Assembly (NCBI GenBank): GCA_002221725.1
Contig: NJFT01000407.1
Location: 1 to 15,460, forward strand
Direction of reading: 5' to 3'
From: Scedosporium boydii
Lineage: Eukaryota; Ascomycota; Sordariomycetes; Microascales; Microascaceae
DNA length: 15,460 bases
In this document: in pieces, positions 1 through 8,113 of the stretch
Position numbering within the stretch: the stretch's first letter is position 1
How the letters are laid out: each line of letters begins with the position of its first letter
The notes under the pieces: generated by a model
The model's database searches: none
What the model was told of the DNA's origin: nothing
What the model saw: only the letters and a program-made list of their open reading frames with translations
Position numbers and translations under genes: made by a program

Positions 1-157
1 TATGGTTTGGGGGGAAATATGGTTTGGGGGGAAGTATACCGTTCGCGCCACCGTGCCGGCACTGGGGGTACATCTATTTCCTCCCTTGTTTCCATAGAAA
101 AAAGAAGTCCCTTTTTTCCCCCCAAACCATACTTTCCCCCCAAACCAGAGGATTATA
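1..157. repeat. MITE-like palindromic repeat, copy A
   Basis: The left side carries two tandem units of GGTTTGGGGGGAA spaced by TAT. The right side (about 115-148) carries the same two units as a reverse complement, so the element is a long terminal inverted repeat around a GC-rich core (about 40-75, with CGTTCGCGCCACCGTGCC). This layout, with TA-containing edges and no coding capacity, fits a non-autonomous DNA transposon (MITE). The left edge coincides with the window start, so the real end may lie outside. A second copy in the same orientation starts at 1688. The family name and transposase source are unknown. Confidence 0.6.
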
Positions 158-394
158 GTGGTCAGCCACGAAGTAGGCATTCTAGCTATTCTAATCTCTA
201 TAGGAGCTTCTTCTATTTCTACCTATAGATTTCAGCCATTTCTTGCCATCAAATTCGTTCATTTCCTGCTGTCAGCCCAACTATTCCAAACGCCACTGCC
301 AGCACCAATCCCTTCAATATTTTATATCACATGTCACTCGATATTTCTACTAGATTATTCTTGTTTGATTATTCTAGTCGATTATTCTATCATT

Positions 395-560
395 CCTTCT
401 AATCTTTCCTTTCTTCTAGAATTCCTATTTCTAGAATTCCTTCGATGTTTCATTCTAGCATAGCCACCCAATGCTCCGGCATTTCTTCTAATGTTTCACG
501 CAGAGTTCCTTCCAATATTTCTACTCCTTCTAGGATTCCTTTAGGGAATTCCTCCCAATG
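395..560. repeat. Imperfect short repeats around TCTAGAATTCCTT
   Basis: Variants of the units TCTAGAATTCCT and AATGTTTC/AATATTTC recur irregularly at roughly 20-40 bp intervals (for example near 415-440, 485-515, 530-550 and 560-585). The minus strand would read as repeated Ile-Leu-Glu-Gly-like words interrupted by stops. This looks like degenerate low-complexity repetition inside transposon-derived DNA. I do not assign a function. Confidence 0.4.
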
Positions 561-908
561 TTTTATTCAATGTTTCCCTACTAATGTAGCCACCGTGGCC
601 GGCCCGATCGTTCCGAACACTGCCGCCACCGATCAAATGTTTCCCGCCATCGCAGACATCGCCAATCCAGCCTAATATTACCTGCCAGCTTGATGCTGCC
701 TGCACTGCTTGCTGCCTCATTTCCCACCCAGCCAAGCTAGCACTCAATTCCCAGCTAGAACAGTTTCCTTATTTTTCTTCTAGTTCTTCCCCATCTACTT
801 ATTTTATTTCCATTCCTTCTCATTCTTCTATTTCTTCTCTATTCCCTTCCTTCTTTTCCCCTCTTCCTTTCATTTGTATTTCGAGTTCTCGCCCAAGGTG
901 TCAAGCAA

Positions 909-1257
909 CAACTCGAGGGGAGGCATATAACAGGGAAAAAGGTAACTGCAGTAGAATTGGTGCAGTTCTCTCATAGACCACAAGGCAGGGCGGAAGAACT
1001 TTCTTCCTTTGCGATGACAGGGGCCATAGTCATTTCATTTCTTTTTCTTCCAGAAGAAATTCTTCTTCTTCTTCTTCTTAAGCAATCATTATCAAATCTT
1101 CTTAAAGTTCATCATCATCTCAAGTTCGGAATTATCTACAAGTTCTTAATCATTATTAGTTCTTTCTTTAATTCAATCAACTTCTTTTACCCAGTTCTAT
1201 CTAGTCCTCATCATTAGTGACATCCTGCTGCTTGTTCCAGCTTGACATATGTCACAG
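909..1257 (+). repeat. Possible degraded LTR preceded by a polypurine-like tract
   Basis: A purine-rich run (GAGGGGAGGCA, about 915-925) is followed by TATAACAGGG, which could be a mutated TGTAACAGGG LTR start. The following 330 bp end near a TGTCACA-like sequence at about 1251-1257. This order (polypurine tract, then LTR) is the usual arrangement at the 3' end of an LTR retrotransposon. There is no second copy in the window to confirm the ends, no target duplication was found, and the upstream frame shows no recognisable pol domain. Confidence 0.25.
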
Positions 1258-1687
1258 GGTGCTCCTTTGGGCACTGACATAATTCTTCAACCTCCCCCTA
1301 TTTGGAGGCCTTCTTCTTTCTGATCTGGCTCTATTCCCATTAATCAACAGTTCCGACAACTGTCCATTCCTGTCAGGGGTTCTGCAGCAGCTTCTTGCAG
1401 GAAATACCACAAACCATTAACCGAACTATTTTCTTTTTCTTGCAATGTGCAGGTAGGCTGCACTACTCCGTTTTACTACTTTATACTTTAAAATTACCTT
1501 TACTTAATTATTTCTAGTTAGCTAGTAATAGAAATTTTATTTTAACTTTAAAATTAGATTTTTCTAATTATTTTAGATATAGTAGTATTTTTTATTATAG
1601 CTATATTAAATGTTTTTATTTTCGTTTTCTTTTAAGAAGGGAATTTCCGGTTAGGGAAATGCTATAGCCCTGAGGGCCGGTTTAATG

Positions 1688-1865
1688 TATAGTTTGGGGG
1701 GAAATATAGTTTAAGGGGAAGTATACCGTTCGCGCCACCGTGCCGGCACTAGGGGGTACTTCTATTTACTAGCACTTTCCTATAGGAAGAACAAGTCCTT
1801 TTTTTCGCCTTAAATTATACTTTTCCTCCTAAACTATACTTTTCCCTCTAAACTAGAGGATTATA
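1688..1865. repeat. MITE-like palindromic repeat, copy B (partly RIP-mutated)
   Basis: This is the same element as at 1-157 and in the same orientation: TATAGTTTGGGGGGAAATATAG at the left, the same GC core at about 1722-1760, and inverted units at the right. Compared with copy A, many GG pairs have become AG/AA and CC pairs have become TC/TT (for example GGTTTGGGG to AGTTTAAGG), which matches RIP-type transitions. The right arm seems to hold three inverted units instead of two, so copy B is about 20 bp longer. The GC core is almost unchanged, so mutation was uneven along the element. Confidence 0.6.
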
Positions 1866-2977
1866 ATAGTTAGGGGAAATAAGGTCTAATTATTTTAAAA
1901 GAAGCTAAAAATAAAAAACTCTTAGATTAAAATAATATAATTAAGTAATAAACTTAATTATTAGAAATTAAAACCCTTTCTAGTTAAATATAAAATCTTA
2001 GAAATTAACTATAAACTTAAGTTACTAAAAGATATAGATAATTATTTAGTATTTTATATAGTTTTACTTAAACTAGTATATAAAAATATATTACTTAGAA
2101 AATTAATATAGATTAAAGCTTAGGAAAAAGAAATCTTTAAAGTAGAAAAGATCTTTAGCTTTTAATATTATAAAAAAATTATAAAGTATTTAATTAAGTA
2201 GAAAAACTATAATAAAAGTAAAAATATTTAGAAACCTATTAAGTATTTAATAAGAAGCTAATAGTTTCTTATTATATTTTATTAAAAGAACCTAGAAGTA
2301 TTTTAAGATTTATTAGTTATAGATTTAGTATAGAATTCTAGTTAATTATATTTATAATATTAAAAGATTATATAATAATAACTACCTTTAATTTTTAATA
2401 CTTTACTTTCTCTAGTTTATTTAAAAAATAAAGGCTTTATTTTACTATTTTTACTTCTTTTTTAGATAATACCTTTTTTTACTTTTAAATATATAATAAC
2501 TAAGTAAGAGCTTTAGAAGTCCTCTATTAGAATTTAATTAAAGCTTATTTAGCTTTTTCCTTCTCTTATTTAAAGTAATATTTCTTTAAAATAAAATAAG
2601 ATATTAGGAATATTAATTAAAGTATAATTATTAGATAAGGCTAGGCTTACTAATATTTATAAAAGTACTTATAGTATTATAAAAATATTTAAAATAAATA
2701 TATTTACTATAATAAAATATACTTTCTACTATTTTATAAGTTAGAGATTATTAATTATAAAAGAAATAAGGTATTATAATAAAACTAATTTTATTAATAA
2801 TATTAATAAAATATAAAGTATAAAGATAAGAAGAAAATAAGTTCCTATTAAAACCTAATATAACTAAAAAATATTAAAAGACTAGGAAAAAAAAAATTAA
2901 AATATATAGAAATTAAAATTAACTAGTAAGATAGTCTATTTATAAGTTTTTAAAGATAAAGACTAAAGGAAGAGAAG
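1866..2977. mobile_element. AT-saturated, RIP-mutated repeat DNA; no readable gene
   Basis: The stretch is extremely A/T-rich, with TA steps everywhere, hardly any CG, CA or TG, and stop codons in every frame. I found no domain that could be read through the stops. It ends with a purine tract directly in front of an LTR (2978-3424) of the same family as the LTRs at 10485 and 11780. By position it could therefore be the 3' internal part of a Ty3/Gypsy element. That is inferred from layout only, since no integrase motif was visible. Confidence 0.4.
2965..2977 (+). other. Polypurine tract next to an LTR
   Basis: The 13-base all-purine run AAAGGAAGAGAAG sits immediately upstream of the inferred start of the RIP-mutated LTR at 2978. 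In LTR retrotransposons such a tract primes plus-strand DNA synthesis and directly abuts the 3' LTR. This makes the LTR at 2978-3424 more likely a 3' than a 5' LTR. Confidence 0.45.
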
Positions 2978-3424
2978 TATTATATTATAAGCTAACTTTT
3001 ATATAAGCTTATAAGTAGTAATATATAGTAAAATAAAAAGTATAAGTAGCTAGTAATATATATTTAGTACCTAGGAAAGTAATTAGAGGAGAAGATCGAC
3101 GATTAGTAGTAATTATAGCTACGATTACTACGATTATCTAGTAATTATTTCTAATTATTAGATAGATAACCTTAATTACTTTAAAGAGCTTAAAAGAGAA
3201 ATAGCTATATAAATTATAAGTTTTATTATATATTTAGTTTATCTTTTAAAACTTTTTAGTAGTTAATTTAAATAATACCTATACCCTATACTTAAATATA
3301 TACTTTTTATTATATTATTATAAATATTATTTAACTACCTTACTTATCTATAATAAGTACCTACTATCTTAATATTATATTATTCTATTAATTAGCTAGA
3401 ACTTAAAGTATTAGAATTATAATA
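2978..3424 (+). repeat. RIP-mutated LTR, third copy of the Gypsy LTR family
   Basis: The 3' half aligns along its length with the LTRs at 10485-10910 and 11780-12213. Shared marks are a TATATAAA box (3206-3213), TTTAGTAGTTAATTTAAATAA, ATACCTATACCCTATACTTA, and the end ...ATTAGAATTATAATA. The distance from the TATA box to the end is 218 nt, against 220 and 219 in the other two copies. The start (TATTATATTA, probably from TGTTACGACC-like sequence) is inferred from the purine tract before it and the expected length, because the 5' half is too mutated to align by eye. Orientation is plus. Confidence 0.65.
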
Positions 3425-4028
3425 TAAATAGTATTATTTTATAAAACTATTATATAATATTAATTATAATAATTATAAAAAATATTAATATAATTAATAT
3501 TATAATTATAAAAAATAATTAATTAATTATTTTTTATATAAAAAAACTTTATAAATTTTTATATAAAACTTTATTTTAAAAAATTTATTATTAATAATTT
3601 TTATTTATATTTAATTAAATTTATTAACTAATTATTAATTAATAATTTTTTATATAATAATTTTAAAATATATAATTTTTTATTATATTAAAAAGTTTTT
3701 TTTATTTTAAATATAAAATCTTTTTTATTTTATATTTTAATTTAAAAATAAATTTTAATTTAAAATCTTTTAAATATATTTTTAATATTTTAAAATATTT
3801 TATTTTTAATTTAATATTTAAATAATTATTTTTTTTATTATAAAATTTATTTTTAATTATTTAATTACTTTTCTTATTTTTATTTTTTATCTTTTATAAT
3901 ATATATAAGTAAGCTATACTACTTTATTTAATTAATAATTACTTTATTTATTTTAAAATAGTTTATTTAAATATAATATTTAAATATATTATATATTTAA
4001 TAATCTAATAACTTATTATTCTACTATA
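3425..4028. other. Almost pure A/T block without genes
   Basis: About 600 bp contain only a handful of G or C bases, with long AT runs and many small inverted repeats made of TTAATTAA-like words. No reading frame or repeat unit with information content is visible. It is the most extreme part of the RIP-affected block and ends abruptly at about 4030, at the stop codon of the rhodopsin-like gene. Confidence 0.7.
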
Positions 4029-5398
4029 TTACACCGCCTCCTTATAACCTTGTCCGCGACTACATCGTGACACGCCTGAGACGGCGGTATGGAACTGATT
4101 AATAGGTATGCCCTGAGCCGAAGCACTGTCCTGCTCAATCTCGCGTGTGATTTGAATAATGTGCCGGGTTGACTCGCCGTCGCCATTGCTTTCCTTGTCC
4201 TGGAAATGGCGGTCCTGGTCGCCGTCGTTTCCGCTATTGCCGGCGTTGGACAACTTCATGTGGGTGCGCCGCCCGTTGCCGCCGGTGCCGCCAATGGTGA
4301 CTAGATTAACATCACGCGACCGGCCAGGCGTTTTGTTACTCGCGTTATATGAGGGAAGGATTCCACGAAGGAGACGACGTAGCATGGGCATGGAGCCGGC
4401 TATGATACCCAGGTCGCATTCGAGGACGGTGAGCAAGACGACGTATCCAATAGTGTCTGTAGAGCGAAGTGTCAAGTGTCAGCTTAGTCTCTCTTCTTGT
4501 CTCTTCCCTATCCCTAAGAGGTAATAGAACGTACAAAATCTCTCCGAAGGCGCTGTATATGCCCACGTGTAGGTAATGCGGATAGTGGTCGCAACAGACG
4601 CAGCCACACCAAGCGACAGGATGCCCATGGTCAAGAGCTTTACCTTTTTGGGCATCTGGAGATGACGGAGCAAAAAGATGGGCACTAGGGTGGTGCTGAT
4701 ATCGGTAAAGATGTTGGCGGCCGAGACGAAGTACGACACGTTGAGAATGACCGTCTGACCGGATGCGCAGTCTCCCGGTTTACCCCATGCCGCCGCCACG
4801 GGTTTGCACTGGAATATGGCCACAGGCCATGATATCTGCCAGACAGCCCAAGTCAATGCAAAGAGCGCCCACAGGATCCTCGTGTATATTTTCTTCAAGT
4901 TCTTGGCAAGCCGAAGCAGCGTCCAGATGATACTCGATTTGATCAGCGCGCCATCGAGCACGTACAAGAACTGCCAGATGATTGTCCACAGCCCCATCTT
5001 GTACTGCATGCCGACCGTGATAATGTCATCGTGGGACCCGATACCGCTATACGCGAGGACAATGACGGAGGCGTTGTGTCCGATGTTAAGGACCTAGGAA
5101 GAGGGGTCAGGTAGCTGTTCACATTTCACATTCGTCGAAACAGCTCTCCAAAACTTACATATCCCGCAAGCATTAACCAATCCTCGACGGCGAAGGCGTG
5201 CAGTGACAGGCGGGCGTAGAACCGGAGGCTTACCACGATAGTGGATAGGATGGTGAAGGCGATGGTCACGGCCAACAGAGAGAGCGCCAGGCCCTGCGGT
5301 TGGATGGGCTCATACACGGTCGTTGTCAGATCTTTGGCCATGCTTATAGAACGTATCACAATTCCGACTTGCGCTGTATCCTGGATTCCCGTTGACAT
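4029..5398 (-). CDS. Seven-helix rhodopsin-like fungal integral membrane protein (PTH11-type/SAT4-like)
   Basis: Three exons on the minus strand: 5398-5159, 5093-4535 and 4456-4029, giving 408 residues. Intron 1 (5158-5094, 65 nt) is GTAAGT...CTAG with CTGAC as branch site. Intron 2 (4534-4457, 78 nt) is GTACGT...ACAG with GCTGAC, and joins the frame as SERF-YTIGYVV. The start is the ATG at 5398 with A at -3. Seven hydrophobic segments can be placed: about 36-60, 70-100, 120-150, 160-185, 195-230, 240-268 and 275-300. Family marks are EDWLMLAGY, VLNIGHNASVIVLAYSGIG, YVLDGALIKSSI, FTDISTTLVPIFLL and ECDLGIIAGSMPMLRRLL. This fungal membrane family is often annotated as rhodopsin domain-containing; some members (PTH11-type) are proposed receptors, and the ligand here is unknown. 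There is no N-terminal CFEM domain. The tail after about residue 310 is hydrophilic and rich in Gly, Asn, Asp and Arg. The stop codon lies exactly where AT-saturated DNA begins, so the original C-terminus may have been longer. Confidence 0.85.
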
Positions 5399-6231
5399 TT
5401 TAACGTCCACTTCGAGGACTCAGAGAAATCTTCTATTGAAGGGGGGTGGGCATTTTCTCTATATGAAATTCTTCCCATCAAAGGGGTAATGCATCGCGTA
5501 GGGCCACCCGACATTCGTTCAAGAAGCCTCGTATCGGAGCCCAGGTGGTAATAGCATTGTAATAGCAAGACGAATGCAGTAATTTCTGCTCTGATCCCTA
5601 TCTGTGTTTGCTCGGGACAGTTCGGACTCGTTCATACCGAGATTTTCCCAGCCGACTCGTCAATGACGTTTTTATCGGCAGTTAAGGCGAACCCCAAACG
5701 CCTCCTTTTCATCCCTTACCGGGGTAGTGTCTTGACCAAGAGTCCAGGTATGAAATTTGTGTAGCTTATCCTCCGTCCTGGCGGTGGGAAAAATTGGCAC
5801 TACTGTCGTACGACTAAGGATTGTTCCCTCTGGCGGGAACGAGCCGGGCGGGGCAAGCAAGGATTACAATGTTACATTGTCACATCTCCTATAAATGTCT
5901 GCATGGCTTGGACTGGTTGGTCACTTTCTCGTATCCGGGCCGACTCCTGAATCCGCTCCTTGTGCCTGATGAAGCATTACGTCAAGTATCGAGTGCTGTT
6001 CTCTCGCGATCAACATTTGAGTAACACTCCCGGGGCCAGTGAGCTGCCGTTAGTTCCAACTAAAGCGTATCTGGTCATCGAATAAACGAGAGACGCGGAC
6101 AAGGAGAAAACAGTTTGGAGCTGGTACTTAAATATCACCGACCATTGCCCAACCACGATTTTGACTCCATCTGCTCTGCAGACAAAAACAAGAGGCACTG
6201 CCAAAACAGCCACAGCCAATGAAAAGAAACC
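5399..6231. other. Divergent intergenic region between the rhodopsin-like gene and the kinase
   Basis: About 830 bp of GC-balanced DNA separate two genes transcribed away from each other, so it should hold both promoters. Visible elements are a GC-rich patch with GGGCGGGGC (about 5847-5855), a 15-bp palindrome (5866-5880), a TATA-like CTATAAAT (about 5889-5896) pointing towards the kinase, and C/A-rich leader sequence just before 6232. The open frames here are short and have no recognisable domain. I see no third gene. Confidence 0.5.
5866..5880. promoter_or_regulatory. Perfect palindrome in the divergent promoter region
   Basis: ACAATGT-T-ACATTGT is a perfect 7-bp inverted repeat with a one-base spacer. 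It lies about 350 bp upstream of the kinase start and 470 bp upstream of the rhodopsin-like start, next to a GC-rich patch and a TATA-like sequence. Such symmetry fits a binding site for a dimeric regulator, but I cannot name one, and a single copy could arise by chance. Confidence 0.3.
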
Positions 6232-6251
6232 ATGTCGCGATCAGCAACTGA
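6219..6251 (+). promoter_or_regulatory. Overlapping upstream ORF before the kinase start
   Basis: An ATG at 6219, 13 nt before the kinase ATG and in another frame, opens a 10-codon reading frame that ends at TGA 6249-6251, inside the kinase coding region. Both ATGs have an acceptable context (GCCAATG and AAACCATG). If the transcript starts upstream of 6219, scanning ribosomes could begin here and miss the main start, lowering kinase translation. The transcription start is not known from sequence. Confidence 0.35.
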
Positions 6252-7384
6252 GCAGCTTCCAGCCCTTCCCTCCGATCTGACGCCTGAGTGGTTCGGATCC
6301 AAGCTTGGCCAGAAGGTCAAATCGGTCGAGAACACGCGAAATATCTGGGGCACGGCGAGTAAGCTGTTCTACACCATCACGTACGAGGATGAGAGCAGCG
6401 ACGAGAGGCCCACGCACGTCTGCGTCAAGGGCGTCTTCGACCCCAAGATGATAGAGGCCCAGCCTTGGACCGCCAGTCTAGCACAGCGCGAGGCCGCGTT
6501 CTTCACAAAGATTGCTCCCAGCTTGGACCACATGGTCTTCCCCAAGGGCTGGTGGAGCGGCACGACCGAGACGCAGGGTATCGCCATCATGAACGACCTC
6601 AACAGCGAAGGTTGCACCTTTCCCGCCGAGGTCGCTTCCTACCCGGCCGAGAAAGTTATGAACGGCGTGGAGCAGCTTGCGGGTCTGCATGCAAAGTACT
6701 GGGGCCAGAGCCAGGAGGATCATCCTTGTAAGAACCCCCCTCTCTTCCACCCCCCTTTTTTTTGGTCCTGCCCCGTTCGTATAATAGTGGATATCCAACA
6801 CGGCTGCAGGGATCTGGAATAACTACGACCCAGCCATGAAGTTCATGTGCACCCCCTGGGATGAGGTGGTGCGGACACCCGGGCGACCCCAGCTGCCTGA
6901 ATACCTCTTGGACGGTACGCGATGCAACGAGGCCCTAGACCGGTACTACTCCGAGCGCAACCCTAGATTCCGCACTTTGCTGCACGGCGACACACACATT
7001 GGCAACATTTACTTTACAGCTGACGGCCGCATTGGCTTCCTGGATTGGTCTGCCTTCCACTTTGGGTCCTGCTTCCACGACGTCGTCTACCACATGACGG
7101 CCATGTTGAGTGTCGAGGACCGCCGTGCCCACGAGATGGAGATTCTGGACCACTATCTTGAGACGCTTCACCGGCTTGGCGGGCCCAAGTTCGACCGTCA
7201 CGACGACCCGGAGGTCATGATTGAGTACCGCCGGTCCTTCATGACCAACGTCATCTGGCTCATCTGCCCTGACGGACTGCAGAGTAAGGAGCGTGTTGCT
7301 GCCTTGTGTGAGCGTACCGTTGCTACTTATGATGACCACAAGGTCATTGATGTTATTCTTAACCGGCCCAAGCCAACTATTTGA
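6232..7384 (+). CDS. APH/CHK-type kinase-like phosphotransferase
   Basis: Two exons, 6232-6727 and 6810-7384, encode 356 residues. The 82-nt intron (GTAAGA...CTGCAG, with a C/T-rich run ending in eight T) splits a Trp codon and gives DHPW-IWNNYDPAMKF. The protein has the aminoglycoside phosphotransferase/choline-kinase-like fold. A probable ATP-binding Lys66 lies in HVCVKGVFD, and a lid-like segment follows as IAIMNDLNSEG. The catalytic loop is LLHGDTHIGN (His224, Asp226, Asn231), and the metal-binding Asp244 sits in GFLDWSAFHFGS. All key residues are present and both ends look complete, so it is probably active. Family members phosphorylate small hydroxyl or amino compounds; the substrate here cannot be told. 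There is no signal peptide or membrane segment, so it should be cytosolic. It lies about 730 bp upstream of a broken terpene cyclase on the same strand. The start is the ATG in AAACCATG, which follows a short overlapping upstream ORF. Confidence 0.85.
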
Positions 7385-8113
7385 GAATGGAGGGGGGCTG
7401 TCTTCGGAATCGACATGGGGTTTCTATTGGTAGAGTCGTAACAGAATCAGACCATTCGGATCATTACACGATCTAGTCTATTAACTGTTCATAATGTTCA
7501 TTGTGCCTACTTCGTACAGGCCATAACGACTGGTCGTAACTACAGGTCATAAGTACAGGTCATAAGAATAACAAATGTTAATGAGCTAATGTAAGCTATT
7601 AACATGCACCCAACTTGGCACTCCCTCTAATTTTATGCGATACTAGTTATCCGGTGTGTTTTCGGGTCTCGTCTGTGATCCAATTGGCCAGCAATGGGGG
7701 AAGAGGAGCGCGGATTCCTGCGCCGTTTTATCGTCGTAATATTCTTAAAACGCGTAGGATTCGCCATGTTTGGCCTTTGACAGGTCCTCGAGACGGCAGA
7801 GTCGAGCAGTCCTCGCTCTCCGCCTTCTCCGTTCATCTAGTCCCTCTGCTAGGCTGCATACTATGTCCTCGGATCTGGAGGCATTGCTGCTAGATCCCTC
7901 ACGCGAGGCAAGATTTGGATTTCGCACACACAGGCTTAATAGCTCAAGGCACGGCGTGGGTAACAGGGCAAAGGCATTCTCCACGAATTTTAAAAGCTAC
8001 ATTCCCCCCAACACGTGCAAAGATCAAGACGTTGTATTCTTATATCTTCAACCGAGCCCAGCACTTCTTAGACCCTAGTACGTCCAAGTATTACGATGTA
8101 GTCAACAGTCAAC
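7385..8113. other. Intergenic region between the kinase and the terpene cyclase
   Basis: About 730 bp hold the 3' flank of the kinase, a short tandem repeat (7541-7566) and the presumed promoter of the terpene cyclase. Several frames of up to about 100 codons exist, for example 7770-8078, but they overlap one another and show no known domain or clear start context. I treat them as chance frames. No tRNA or mobile element was recognised. Confidence 0.5.
7541..7566 (+). repeat. Two perfect tandem copies of TACAGGTCATAAG
   Basis: The 13-bp unit occurs twice back to back. A diverged unit, TACAGGCCATAAC, begins at 7515. The repeats lie about 160 bp after the kinase stop codon and could be part of its 3' untranslated region or just a small satellite. 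No function is implied. Confidence 0.6.

Larger units (their letters stand above)
158..1687. other. Gene-free C/T-rich repeat-derived stretch
   Basis: No convincing gene is present. Most of 160-1230 is strongly pyrimidine-rich on the plus strand, with many TTCTT and TTCC runs, and the possible reading frames are short and of low complexity. A purine-rich stretch followed by a possible degraded LTR sits near 909-1257. From about 1480 the sequence becomes AT-saturated. Around 1636-1685 a GC-richer patch (with GAGGGCCGG) directly precedes MITE copy B. The stretch lies between two direct copies of the MITE-like repeat and is probably old transposon sequence, but I could not recognise a protein domain on either strand. 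Confidence 0.5.

Noticed and set aside
541..747. Minus-strand frame of 68 codons in the left repeat region
   Set aside because: It begins and ends within degenerate repeat sequence and shows no known domain; its continuation is repetitive and full of stops.
2640..2850. Plus-strand frame that looks faintly like a Tc1/mariner helix-turn-helix
   Set aside because: Too many changes must be assumed in a sequence so rich in A/T, and the resemblance could be made in other frames as well.
7531..7540. GGTCGTAAC, the reverse complement of the LTR tip GTTACGACC
   Set aside because: Only nine bases match and no LTR sequence lies beside it.
7770..8078. Open frame of 102 codons upstream of the terpene cyclase, plus strand
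   Set aside because: It overlaps other frames of similar length on both strands, has no recognisable domain, and occupies the likely promoter of the cyclase.
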